Of a stretch of 64,000 bases of DNA, positions 32,847 to 41,385 are shown one piece after another; positions within the stretch are counted from its first letter, which is position 1; each line of letters opens with the position of its first letter. The position numbers and the translations under genes were made by a program. Source of the stretch: DATFPQ01 sp035264765 (GTDB taxonomy: Bacteria; Actinomycetota; Actinomycetes; Actinomycetales; Angustibacteraceae); assembly GCA_035264765.1 (NCBI GenBank), contig DATFPQ010000268.1:1-64000 (forward strand), given 5' to 3'. The notes under the pieces are model-generated. The model searched no databases. It had not been told where the DNA came from and saw only the letters and a program-made list of their open reading frames with translations.

Positions 32847-33782
32847 ATGACACAGCCCGCGCACATCGACACCGAGCATGAGCGCCCGAGCCTTCTCCAA
32901 CGCCATCCGGTCGGGACGTTCTTCGCCTTGACCTACGCCACGGCGTGGGTCCTGTGGCTACCACTGGTCATCCTCCAGGACCGAATGCCGGCAGGTCCCG
33001 GCCTGCTCCTTGCGGTGTTGGGATCACTCATGCCCTCGACCCTGGCGATCCTGCTGGTATGGCGGCTACAGGGCCGCGGCGAGGTGCGGCGGCTGCTGCG
33101 CCGGCTGCTGATGGCGCGCGTCAGTGTCGGCTGGTACGCCGCGATCGTTGCCCTGGCTGCGCTGATGGTGTTCGCCGTCTGGGTAAGCACCATGTTCGGC
33201 GCCCCCACGCCGGTCGTGGCCGTGACAGTGCCTGGGCTGCTGTCGTTGTTCCTGTTCTCGGTCTTCCCTGGCAGCGCTACGGGCGAGGAGCTCGGGTGGC
33301 GCGGCTTCGCCCTCCCACGGTTGCAGGCCCGGCACAGCGCGCTTGCCGCCAGCCTGGTCGTCGGCAGCGTCTGGGGGACCTACCACTTTCCGTTGTTCCT
33401 CCTCGGCGCTCCCATCCGGCCGTTCTCGCTGTTCTTCCCGTTCGCGCTCAGCTGCGTGATCATGTCCGTCTTCTACACGTGGATGTACAACGGCACCCGC
33501 GGCAGCCTGTTCATCGCCGTCCTTCTGCACGCCGCCACGAACCTGCCGCTGACCGTCGTGTACGCCCCGCTTGAACGGCGTGTCCTCCCCGCCTACTGGA
33601 TCTTCGTCGGGATGCTGGCCCTGGCCGCCGCAGCCCTGATCGCTCGAGCCGGAACCGCGACGCTGTCTCGTAGCCATCCCAAGCAGACCGTCGAAGGGGT
33701 GACCGGGACCGAGCCCCGAAACTCTGACCGGTCGACGCCGGCGTGGCCGGAACCGGCGGCACCGAGCGCCCCACGGGTGTAG
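32847..33782 (+). CDS. CPBP family intramembrane glutamic endopeptidase
   Basis: A 311-residue membrane protein with about eight helices and the ABI/CPBP motifs: motif 1 GEELGWRGFALPRLQ (Glu-Glu and Arg), motif 2 GTYHFPLFLLG and motif 3 LLHAATNLP. Members are membrane proteases or scaffolds; a peptide-antibiotic or bacteriocin link exists in some species but nothing here supports it. The last 45 residues after the final helix are polar, Pro-rich and unconserved-looking, and the stop abuts a decayed-gene zone, so the present C terminus may have been created by that decay. ATG 32847 has GGGAG upstream; GTG one codon before is possible. Confidence 0.88.
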   Translation: MTQPAHIDTEHERPSLLQRHPVGTFFALTYATAWVLWLPLVILQDRMPAGPGLLLAVLGSLMPSTLAILLVWRLQGRGEVRRLLRRLLMARVSVGWYAAIVALAALMVFAVWVSTMFGAPTPVVAVTVPGLLSLFLFSVFPGSATGEELGWRGFALPRLQARHSALAASLVVGSVWGTYHFPLFLLGAPIRPFSLFFPFALSCVIMSVFYTWMYNGTRGSLFIAVLLHAATNLPLTVVYAPLERRVLPAYWIFVGMLALAAAALIARAGTATLSRSHPKQTVEGVTGTEPRNSDRSTPAWPEPAAPSAPRV

Positions 33783-33814
33783 CTCCACCCCCTTGGTACC
33801 GAGCCGACCACCGC

Positions 33815-33998
33815 CCAGCGAGTCGCGGTGGCGGCAAGCGAGCCCAGCCCCCCGTAGGCCGGCTCCGGTGGCGCCCGCCCCAGCCGGCACCGCGCTGGGC
33901 CGACGTCCGCAACGCCACGACGTTCGGCTCGAACTGCGCGCAGCTGGCGACCCCGTTCGGCCTGCCGAGCATGGCCGAGGACTGTCTCTACCCTGAAT
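33815..33998 (+). pseudogene. Remnant of a type-B carboxylesterase N-terminal region
   Basis: In one frame the DNA encodes PPVGRLRWRPPQPAPRWADV, then RNATTFGSNCAQLATPF and MAEDCLY. This is the classical N-terminal stretch of type-B carboxylesterases (APPVGxLRFxPP, FGxxCxQ, SEDCLYLNV). The frame then reads CLYP instead of CLYLNV: one extra C near 33993 shifts the frame, and the next frame does give LNV. No catalytic region follows. The start of such a gene, with a signal peptide, is also missing. It is a fragment of a dead gene. Confidence 0.7.
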
Positions 33999-34555
33999 GT
34001 GTCGGTGGGGATGGACGCCCTCCCGGGGGCCAACGATCGGCACGGAGGGAACTCGAGCGAGCCGGACTTCTCGGACGACCGGCGGCTCGTCGCCTTCTCG
34101 TCGACGGCGACCAACCTTGGTGCTGCAGGACACCAACGGAGTCTTCGACGTGTTCGTCGGCGACGTTGTTGCCGGTGTCACGCGCCGGGTATCGGTTGAT
34201 CCCCAAGAGCAGCAGACGCAGCAACCGACGACCGCGCTTGCAGGGCCAGCCGGCGTCCTTCGAACCCGCCATCTCGGTGACGGCCGGTACGTCGCGTTCA
34301 CCTGCAATGGACGAACCTGGTCGCCAACGACCACAACAACTGCTGCGAGGGCCTCTCCTGCGCCTCGAAGCTCGTACCCGGTGACAGCGAAGACACGCCC
34401 GACGTCTTCGTGCGTGACGTACGCCGCGGAACAACGACGCGCCTGTCGGTGAGCTCCCGTGGAAAGCCGGCGCCCTACCAGGGTCAGGGCCGCACGTGCG
34501 GCCTGTCGCGTACGGTCGACTTCCCCTGGCATACCGGTACGTTTTGCCGATGAGG
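33999..34555 (+). pseudogene. Frameshifted remnant of a PD40/TolB-like beta-propeller gene
   Basis: Three frames in succession encode propeller-repeat pieces: GNSSEPDFSDDRRLVAFSST in the first (34020-34120), DTNGVFDVFVGDVVAGVTRR and RYVAFT in the second (34130-34310), and KLVPGDSEDTPDVFVRDVRR then TTTRLSVSS in the third (34355-34450). These are the alternating SADGRYVAFSS / DTNGxxDVFVRD repeats of secreted WD40-like propellers. At least two frameshifts separate them, so no intact protein can be made. The fragment directly continues the carboxylesterase remnant. Confidence 0.75.
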
Positions 34556-34612
34556 TCGACGTACGCCGACAGAGCTCGCCAGCGGATCCGTCCCAGTTCC
34601 GGGAGGCTTCTC

Positions 34613-36865
34613 ATGAGAAGATCGGCCGCCATCGGGCAACGCGGCACCTCGCTGGTCATCGCCGTTCTGCTGGCCGGAGCGCTGCCGGTTGCGACGGCTA
34701 GGGCCGCGCCCGGAGCTTCCGCGGCGGCCGTGTGCTCGGCCGACGTGAACGATGTGTTCGCCGGTGCCCCGCGTCATGACGCCTCCCGCGGCGCGGTAGA
34801 CGTCCGCCAGGCGGGCAGGCCGGCTCTCGTGGTCACCCGCTCCTCGCTGAAGGCGGGTGCGGCGACCGCTGGTGACCGGTTCGGCAGCACGCTCGCGCTC
34901 GAGCGCACCGGCGCGGGATGCGCCGTGCTCGCCATCGGTGCCCCCGGCGCCGATGGCACCGGGGCGGTCTTCCTCGCAGTCGACACCGGCGACGGCTTCG
35001 TCTCCGCGGGGACGGTGAAGGCACCGGCGGGTGCGGCCGGCGACGATTTCGGTGCCTCGCTGGTTGTGTCGCCGTCCGCGACGCCGGGGGACTCCTCGCA
35101 CGTGGAGCTGTGGGTCGGAGCTCCGGGCCGCGACGTCGGCAGCGCTTCCGACGCGGGCGTAGTGGAGCACTTCCGCCTCACGCTGCCCTCGGGCGCCGGC
35201 CCGGTGGCGGCGACTCACGTCGACACGCTGCGCCAGGGCACGCCGGCGGTGCCCACGACGGCGGCGGAGGCGGGCGACCGCTTCGGCGAGGTCCTGGCCC
35301 CGAACCGCCTCGGCGTCGTCGTCGGCGTCCCGGGCGAGGACGTCGGCTCGGCGGCGGACGCTGGGATGGTTGTCCTGATCGGGCCGTCCTCCGGCACCTA
35401 CGTGGCGCAGGCACAGCTCACCCAGAACACACCCGGGATTCCGGGGGCCGCCGAGGCCGGTGACCGATTCGGTGCCGCGCTGGCCCCCTGCGCGATGCTG
35501 ATCGGCGTGCCGGGCGAGAGCATCGGACCCCTCGAGGACGCGGGTGCCGTGCAGACGCTGCGGGGTTGCCCAACGTCCCGCCTGCTTCCGGGGCCTCTGC
35601 TCACGCAGGGCACCCCCGGCATTCCCGGCAATGACGAGGCCGGTGACCGGTTCGGCGCCTCGGTGGCCGTGCGTTACGCCGCCGAGCAGGGGCGCGGCTA
35701 CGTCATCGGCATACCCGGCGAGGACGTCGGCACGGTCGCCGACGCCGGCTCGGTGGTGGTGGAGGGCCAGTGTGCGGCGCCGTCGTGCCCCTGGTCGTCG
35801 CTGACACAGGGCAGCGGTCTGCCGGGCACCGTGGAGGCCGGGGACCAGGTCGGCGCGTCGCTGAGCATCCGGCACCGCTACGACACCACGGCCGCCGGCT
35901 CGTACGACACCACCGAACCCCTGATCGGCGTGCCCGGGGAGGACGTTGCCGCCGTACGGGACGCCGGCCTCGCGTACGGCCGTTCGGCCGGGACGGGAGC
36001 GCCGCGCACCGTGGAGTTCTCCGGTGAAGCCACGACCGGCCTGCGCTTCGGCACGGTGTTCGCGACCGCCACCTACCGCGGGGAGTCCGGGGCCGGAGCG
36101 TGCACCATCGCGGCGGCGGGCGACGTCGCGGGCGTCCAGGACTTCCGCACGGGCGCGGCCGTGACCGGGGGACTGCTCACCGCCACAGGCCCGGCGCGGG
36201 TTCTGGCGCTCGGCGACCTGGCCTACAGCAATGGGACGCCCACCGAGTTCACGCGCTACTACGACGCGACGTGGGGCGACTTCCGGGCAGTCACGGCCCC
36301 GGCTCCTGGCAACCACGAGTACGGGTCGCGGGGGGCGGCGGGCTACTACGGGTACTTCGGCGTGCCAGCCAACTACAGCTTCGACGTCTGCGGCTGGCAC
36401 GTGATCTCGGTGGACCAGTACCGAAGCGCATCGGCGGCCGCGGCGTTCATCACCTCCGACGCCGCGGCGAACCCCGGTCGGCCGCTGCTGGTGCAGTGGC
36501 ACGAGCCCCGGTTCTCCAGCGGCGAGCACGGGTCCAACCCCCGCATGCAGCCGCTGTGGGCGGCGGCCGTCCGAGCCGGCGCCACGATCGTCCTCAACGG
36601 GCACGACCACCACTACGAACGGTTCGGGACGCTGGACGAGAACGGCAACCAGGCAGCCTCTGGCACGCGCGAGTTCGTTTCCGGACTCGGCGGGCACCTG
36701 CTGAAGGGCGTCGGCCCCCGCGAACCCACCAGCGAGAAGACGGTGACCGGCGTCCCCGGGGTGCTGGTACTGACCCTGCGGACCGACGGATACGACTGGC
36801 GGCTGCGGCAGGCGACCAATGCCGCCGTCCGGGACGCCGGGACGGCGGCCGTGGTGCCTCGCTGA
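34613..36865 (+). CDS. Secreted FG-GAP repeat protein with a calcineurin-like metallophosphoesterase domain
   Basis: A 750-residue exported protein. After a signal peptide (to about residue 35) come six FG-GAP/integrin-like repeats recognisable by AGDRFG-type starts and GVPGEDVGS..DAG-type ends (about residues 75-460). The C-terminal domain (about 498-740) has the phosphoesterase motifs AGDVAG, ALGDLAY, APGNHEY, WHEPRFSSGEHG and LNGHDHHYER, so a dinuclear metal centre is expected. It may be a surface phosphatase or nuclease with a propeller for binding. ATG 34613 has GGGAGG six bases upstream. Confidence 0.88.
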   Translation: MRRSAAIGQRGTSLVIAVLLAGALPVATARAAPGASAAAVCSADVNDVFAGAPRHDASRGAVDVRQAGRPALVVTRSSLKAGAATAGDRFGSTLALERTGAGCAVLAIGAPGADGTGAVFLAVDTGDGFVSAGTVKAPAGAAGDDFGASLVVSPSATPGDSSHVELWVGAPGRDVGSASDAGVVEHFRLTLPSGAGPVAATHVDTLRQGTPAVPTTAAEAGDRFGEVLAPNRLGVVVGVPGEDVGSAADAGMVVLIGPSSGTYVAQAQLTQNTPGIPGAAEAGDRFGAALAPCAMLIGVPGESIGPLEDAGAVQTLRGCPTSRLLPGPLLTQGTPGIPGNDEAGDRFGASVAVRYAAEQGRGYVIGIPGEDVGTVADAGSVVVEGQCAAPSCPWSSLTQGSGLPGTVEAGDQVGASLSIRHRYDTTAAGSYDTTEPLIGVPGEDVAAVRDAGLAYGRSAGTGAPRTVEFSGEATTGLRFGTVFATATYRGESGAGACTIAAAGDVAGVQDFRTGAAVTGGLLTATGPARVLALGDLAYSNGTPTEFTRYYDATWGDFRAVTAPAPGNHEYGSRGAAGYYGYFGVPANYSFDVCGWHVISVDQYRSASAAAAFITSDAAANPGRPLLVQWHEPRFSSGEHGSNPRMQPLWAAAVRAGATIVLNGHDHHYERFGTLDENGNQAASGTREFVSGLGGHLLKGVGPREPTSEKTVTGVPGVLVLTLRTDGYDWRLRQATNAAVRDAGTAAVVPR

Positions 36866-36948
36866 CCACGCCCGCGGATTGGCCAGGCCGCGCCCTGGCA
36901 ACCTGGCGTCGGCTCCGCCGTCCGCAGGCAGCCGGAAGCGAGCCGATG

Positions 36949-38229
36949 TCACCCCAGCGCCGCCGCCTTGCGCAGCAGCACCGACCGCTCGGGTACGTTG
37001 CGGCAGAGCCGGGCGGCGAGCTCTAGCTCGGCCCGTGCCTCCGTCGTGCGGCCGAGCCGGCCGAGCAGCTCGCCGCGCACGCTTGGGAGCAGGTACGACC
37101 CGGACAGGTGGTCCGAGGCCACGAGTTCGTCGACGATGCGGAGCGCCGGCTGTGGGCCGTTGGCCATCGCGACCGCGACGGCGCGGTTGAGCTCGACGAC
37201 GGGTGAGGGAGCCACCCGGCCGAGCGCCTCATACAGGAGCACGACCCGCTCCCAGTCGGTGTCCGGAACCGAGCACGCCGACGCGTGGCAGGCGGCGATC
37301 GCTGCCTGCAAACCGTACGGCCCCAGGCCGCGCCCGAGGGACGAGGCGCGGGCCATCGCGGCCACCCCGCGACGGATCGCCGACCGGTCCCACAGGCGCC
37401 GGTCCTGATCCTCCAGCAGCACCGCCTCACCATCGGGCCCGGTGCGGGCGGGAAAGCGCGCGGCCGTGAGCTCGAACAGCGCGAGCAGGCCGTACACCTC
37501 CGGCTCATCGGGCAGCAACGCGGCGAGGATCCGGGTCAGCCGGATCGCCTCGTACGCCAGAGCCGGACGCAGCAGGCGGTCGCCGGACGTCGCCGTCGAG
37601 CCCTCCGCGAAGATCACGTAGAGCACGCTCAGGACACCGCCGAGGCGCTCGCGCCGTTGCTCGCGGGGTGGCACCTCGAACGGCACCCGCGCCGCGGCGA
37701 TCGTCTTCTTGGCGCGGGTGACCCGGGCCTGGACCGTCGGCACGGGCACGAGGAACGCCCGGGCGATCTCCTCGCTGGCCAGGCCGGCGACCGCGCGCAG
37801 CGTCAGGGCCACCCGGGCCTCCGGCGACAGCACCGGATGGCAGGCCACGAACATCAGCGCGAGGACGTCGTCGTCGACCTGGTCGGGATCCCAGGGCAGG
37901 TCGTCCGGCCGGTCCCGCGGGGCCACCGCGCCCGAGCTCGCCTGACCCTCGGCGAGCTGGCCGGCGAGGATCGCGTACCGCTCGTCGAGCGCCGACCGGC
38001 GGCGGAAGCTGTCGATGGCGCGCCGCCGCGCGGTCGCGAGCAGCCAGCCCACCGGGTTGGACGGCGCTCCGTCGCGCGACCAGGTGACCAACGCCTCCGC
38101 CAGCGCCTCCTGCGCGACGTCCTCGGCCAGCCCGAAGTCCCCGGTGTAGCGGGCCAGCGCGCCGACGATCCGGGCGGACTCGATCCGCCACACGGCCTCG
38201 ACGGCGCGCCGCGCCGACGCCGCGCTCAT
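36949..38229 (-). CDS. ECF42-type RNA polymerase sigma factor
   Basis: A 426-residue sigma factor: region 2 (about 12-80; YTGDFGLAEDVAQEALAEAL, NPVGWLLATARRRAIDSFRR), region 4 (about 130-180; LTLRAVAGLASEEIARAFLV and VQARVTRAKKTI), and a long C-terminal extension with DUF6596 and TPR-like helices (WERVVLLYEALGRVAPSPVVELNRAVAVA) in place of an anti-sigma factor. This is the ECF42 architecture, which is genetically linked to YCII/DGPF proteins. The YCII gene is 20 bases upstream on the same strand, and both should be read from the TGTCGA promoter. ATG 38229. Confidence 0.92.
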   Translation of the reverse strand: MSAASARRAVEAVWRIESARIVGALARYTGDFGLAEDVAQEALAEALVTWSRDGAPSNPVGWLLATARRRAIDSFRRRSALDERYAILAGQLAEGQASSGAVAPRDRPDDLPWDPDQVDDDVLALMFVACHPVLSPEARVALTLRAVAGLASEEIARAFLVPVPTVQARVTRAKKTIAAARVPFEVPPREQRRERLGGVLSVLYVIFAEGSTATSGDRLLRPALAYEAIRLTRILAALLPDEPEVYGLLALFELTAARFPARTGPDGEAVLLEDQDRRLWDRSAIRRGVAAMARASSLGRGLGPYGLQAAIAACHASACSVPDTDWERVVLLYEALGRVAPSPVVELNRAVAVAMANGPQPALRIVDELVASDHLSGSYLLPSVRGELLGRLGRTTEARAELELAARLCRNVPERSVLLRKAAALG

Positions 38230-38249
38230 GTGAGCCCCGGCGCCGGGCG

Positions 38250-38669
38250 TCAGAGCTGGCCGGTCCGCTCGCGCCACGCCCGCTCCCTGATAACCCACTC
38301 GTTGTCCTGCGGGAACTCGTCGATGCTCGGCACGCGCCGGATCTCGCACTTGGTCCCCGAGATCGCCGGGAGTCGCTTCGCCCACTCGATCGCCTCCTCC
38401 TTGGAGGCCACGTCGAGCAGGTAGTAGCCGCCGAACAGCTCCTTGGTCTCGCCGTACGGGCCGTCGGTGACCACCGGCGTCTCGCCGCTGAAGTCGACCA
38501 CCACGCCGTGGGCCGGGTCGTCGAGACCCTCGGCGGCGACGAGCACGCCGGCCCGGATCAGCTCCTCGTTGAAGCGGCCCATCCTCTCGAGCATCTCCTC
38601 GAAGGGTGTCTCCATCATCTTCGCGACGGAGCCGTCCGTGCCTCGCATGATCAGCATGTACTTCGCCAT
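38250..38669 (-). CDS. YCII (DGPF) domain protein
   Basis: A 139-residue YCII-domain protein with the DGPF-type motif TDGPYGETKELFGGYYLLDV (residues 72-91) and an N-terminal KYMLIMRGTDGS. These small proteins have a ferredoxin-like fold with a conserved His/Asp pair in some members and usually unknown substrates; they are the standard partners and targets of ECF42 sigma factors. ATG 38669 has AGGAG seven bases upstream. It forms an operon with the downstream sigma gene. Confidence 0.92.
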   Translation of the reverse strand: MAKYMLIMRGTDGSVAKMMETPFEEMLERMGRFNEELIRAGVLVAAEGLDDPAHGVVVDFSGETPVVTDGPYGETKELFGGYYLLDVASKEEAIEWAKRLPAISGTKCEIRRVPSIDEFPQDNEWVIRERAWRERTGQL

Positions 38670-38718
38670 CGTCGATCTCCTTGCGATCGGGTCGCCTCTC
38701 GACCCTCTCACTTCCCAG

Positions 38719-38745
38719 GTCGAACGGGGCAGCCCCGGATCGACA
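38719..38745 (-). promoter_or_regulatory. Predicted ECF42-dependent promoter of the YCII-sigma operon
   Basis: On the minus strand TGTCGA (38745-38740) is followed after 17 bases by CGAC (38722-38719), about 50 bases ahead of the YCII start. TGTCGA at -35 with CGA/TC at -10 is the motif described for ECF42 factors in Streptomyces. It makes the operon autoregulated. The match is by eye and the -10 element is short, so spacing is the main support. Confidence 0.62.
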
Positions 38746-38957
38746 CCCCACGCGAAATCGGCAGTCGATGCAGTACAGGGAACCGTCTCGCAGGCCGCAA
38801 AACCCGCTGCCGCCCGTCCTCTTGGCGTCGTAGCCTGCGGCACGGGCCTGGCAGCTACGGGCAGCGCCGGCGGCACACCTCGCTCGCGTTCGGCGTGGGG
38901 CATCGACGCAGCGGCCCCGGTGGTGTGCGGAAGACCGGGCCCGACGAGGGAGGACGA

Positions 38958-39731
38958 GTGGGCTCACCGAGCCAGCGGGACGAGTTCGACCGGCGCGGGC
39001 TGCTGCGGCTGCCGAGCGCGGTGCCGGCCAACGACGCCGAAAAGATGCGGAATCGGCTTTGGCAGCACCTGCAGCAGACCCACGGTGCTCTACCTGCTCG
39101 TCCGGACACCTGGCCGGTCCTGGCACCTGCGCACTTCCAGTCCCTCACTCGCAGCGGAGCGTTCGACGCGATGGCCGCACCACCCGTCTTCGCCGCGATC
39201 GACGGGCTGCTGGGTCGGAAGGGCTGGCGGACGCCCGAGCGTTGGGGTCGCCCGCTCGTGACCTTTCCGCAGGACTCGCAATGGCAGCTGCCCGCCAGAG
39301 GATGGCACCTGGACTCCAGCGACCGACCCGGCGATCCGGTCCTCGTCGTGTTCGCCTGTCTCGCGCCCGTTCGTCCGGCAGGTGGGGGAACGCTCGTGGT
39401 CACGGGGTCGCACCGGCTCACCAGGCCAGGGAGCCGGTACTCCGGTCTGCGCTCCGCCCAGGTTCGCGACCGCCTCGGCAGCGACCACGCATGGTTCCGC
39501 GACCTCCTCACCGAAGGGGACGAGCCCGACCGCACGGCCCGCCTGCTCGGCCAGACGTACCGGATCGACGACATCGAGCTCCAGATCGCGGAGCTCACCG
39601 GTGACACCGGCGACGCATTCCTCATGCACCCCCGGCTGATGCACGCGGTCGCGCCCAACGCACGTGACACGCCACGGCTGATGCTCCTGCACTTCGTCGA
39701 GCCGCCGGAGGCTCCGAGGCTGGACGCATGA
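38958..39731 (+). CDS. Phytanoyl-CoA dioxygenase-like Fe(II)/2-oxoglutarate oxygenase
   Basis: A 257-residue jelly-roll oxygenase. The facial triad is visible as WHLDSS (His-x-Asp, about residues 117-119) and His in FLMHPRLMHAVAPN near the end, followed by Arg in DTPRLMLLHF for 2-oxoglutarate. VPAGGGTLVV-type sequence (RPAGGGTLVVTGSHRL) is typical of PhyH-like enzymes. Substrates of this family range from lipids to secondary metabolites. GTG 38958 has AGGGAGGA just upstream. It stands alone, divergent from the YCII-sigma operon. Confidence 0.85.
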   Translation: MGSPSQRDEFDRRGLLRLPSAVPANDAEKMRNRLWQHLQQTHGALPARPDTWPVLAPAHFQSLTRSGAFDAMAAPPVFAAIDGLLGRKGWRTPERWGRPLVTFPQDSQWQLPARGWHLDSSDRPGDPVLVVFACLAPVRPAGGGTLVVTGSHRLTRPGSRYSGLRSAQVRDRLGSDHAWFRDLLTEGDEPDRTARLLGQTYRIDDIELQIAELTGDTGDAFLMHPRLMHAVAPNARDTPRLMLLHFVEPPEAPRLDA

Positions 39732-39780
39732 GCTCCTCGCTAGCACCCACGCACCAGGGGAAGGGTTACTGCACCGGGGA

Positions 39781-39804
39781 GTGGTTCGCGCAGAGGTGAA
39801 CCAC
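39781..39804. terminator. Stem-loop between convergent genes
   Basis: GTGGTTC (39781-39787) pairs with GAACCAC (39798-39804) around a ten-base loop, in the 137 bases between the convergent oxygenase and MFS genes. It has no T-tract. It could terminate either or both transcripts. Confidence 0.4.
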
Positions 39805-39868
39805 CCGTCAGGGGAGAGGTCGACTCGTCGCCGTGCGGTCCACGACGCCGCACGTCACGCCTCCCGGC

Positions 39869-41293
39869 TCAGCTCCGCTCCGGCGAGGCATCGGGCGCGA
39901 CCAGGTTGACGGCTGGATCGACGACCGCGTCTGCGCCGACGTCCATGTCCTGCTGCGGACCGGCGAAGGACTGGGACAACCGACGGTAGGAGCGGCTGCG
40001 CAGCGCGAGCAGTGTCGTCAGCAGCCCGAGAATGCCGGTGACCATGAAGACGAGCGCGAGCCCGCGCTCCGCGCCGGTGCCGAACCACGGGCCGAGGGTG
40101 TCGGCGCCCCAGCCGTCGGTCATGGAGGGAATGACAAGGAACTGGGCGATCGGGCCCATCAGAAAGGCGGTCAGCGGCGACGCGGCCTGCTCGACACTCT
40201 GGGCGAAGCCGAACACGCGGCCCTGCCGCTCGAACGGCACGACCTTCTGAAGCACGGTCTGCTCGGCTGCTTCGGCGAAGGGCACCATGAGCATGTACAC
40301 CGCCATCCCGAGGGCGAGCAGCACGATGGAACTGCGAACCGGGAAGAGCGCGGTGACCGTCCACAACACAACGTTGATGAGCAGCAATGTTCGCACTGGG
40401 TTCCGTCCGAGTCCCACGCGCGCCACCACCAGGCCGCCAACGATCACGAACGCGCTGAGTACTCCCCAGAGCAGCCCCCACACCTGCACGGACACGAGGG
40501 ACAGCCCGTATGCGTCCATGAGCGCCATGAAGGCGCCACCCAGGAAGTTGTTGAAGCACGAGAACGCGATCAGCGCGACCAGCCCGGGCACGCCCACGAC
40601 CAGCCGGATGGTGCCCCGCAGGTCGACACCGGAACCGGCTTCCCCGCGCGCGAGACGCACCGGCCGGGTCTCTGGCACGTCTACCGAGCCCAGGTGCAGC
40701 AACGCGAGTGCGAGCACACCGATCGCCAGCAACAGCGCGTAGTACATCCCTCCAGCGGCGACCAGCAGGCCGCTGATCACGGACGTGACAAGGAACGACA
40801 CTCCGGTGGCCGTGCCTACCAGCCCGTTGGCCTTGTCCCGGCGATCCGCAGGGATGAGCAGGGTGACCAGGGTCGGCATCGCGATGGTACGCAGGTTTCC
40901 AGTGACCACCCCGAGCATCAGCAGCACGACGAAGACCCACAGTCGCACGCTGCCGGGGTCGCGGAACGAGGCCTCCGGGGTGGTGACGTAGATCGCCAGG
41001 CAGGCTGCGTACAGCAGCAGCGACACCGCCGCGGACCACTGCATCACGGTCTTCTTGTGGTGGTGGTCGACCAGGCTGCCGAACCAGATTCCGGTGCCTG
41101 CGGTGGACGCCAGGAAGATTCCGGAGATCAGTCCCGTGGCGAACACCGACCTGGTCTCGAGGTACACCCAGAAGGTGACCGCGAACCAGAGGGTGAAGTT
41201 GATCACCGAGACCACCAGGGTGCTGAGCAGGACGTGCAGGAACGTCCGCTGCGGGCCCGTCCGCAGGTCCAGCGCGGGCGAGGTCTCGGTCAT
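39869..41293 (-). CDS. MFS transporter (DHA-type efflux pump)
   Basis: A 474-residue major facilitator with about 12 helices. The N-terminal half has the loop GSLVDHHHKKTVM, equivalent to the MFS motif A, and VVTGNLRTIAMPTLVTLLIP; the C-terminal half has PFERQGRVFGFAQSVEQAASP, typical of macrolide/multidrug exporters related to enterobactin exporter EntS. It therefore probably exports a drug-like compound. ATG 41293 has AGGAG seven bases upstream. A SoxR/MerR-type promoter lies just ahead of it, suggesting induction by redox-active compounds. Confidence 0.88.
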   Translation of the reverse strand: MTETSPALDLRTGPQRTFLHVLLSTLVVSVINFTLWFAVTFWVYLETRSVFATGLISGIFLASTAGTGIWFGSLVDHHHKKTVMQWSAAVSLLLYAACLAIYVTTPEASFRDPGSVRLWVFVVLLMLGVVTGNLRTIAMPTLVTLLIPADRRDKANGLVGTATGVSFLVTSVISGLLVAAGGMYYALLLAIGVLALALLHLGSVDVPETRPVRLARGEAGSGVDLRGTIRLVVGVPGLVALIAFSCFNNFLGGAFMALMDAYGLSLVSVQVWGLLWGVLSAFVIVGGLVVARVGLGRNPVRTLLLINVVLWTVTALFPVRSSIVLLALGMAVYMLMVPFAEAAEQTVLQKVVPFERQGRVFGFAQSVEQAASPLTAFLMGPIAQFLVIPSMTDGWGADTLGPWFGTGAERGLALVFMVTGILGLLTTLLALRSRSYRRLSQSFAGPQQDMDVGADAVVDPAVNLVAPDASPERS

Positions 41294-41325
41294 GACAGCT
41301 CCTAGGCGCCGGATGCCTGCGTCCC

Positions 41326-41356
41326 ATCGTGCAAGCTCGAGTGGACCTGAGGTCAA
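41326..41356 (-). promoter_or_regulatory. SoxR/MerR-type promoter of the MFS gene
   Basis: On the minus strand TTGACC (41356-41351) and CACGAT (41331-41326) are separated by exactly 19 bases, the long spacer of MerR-family promoters. The spacer region reads ACCTCAGGTCCACTCGAGCT, which matches 15 of 20 bases of the SoxR operator ACCTCAAGTTAACTTGAGGT. MerR-type regulators untwist such promoters. No MerR or SoxR gene lies in the window, so the regulator would be elsewhere. Confidence 0.55.
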
Positions 41357-41385
41357 TCGCTTAAATCCCGCGGTCGTCGACTCCC

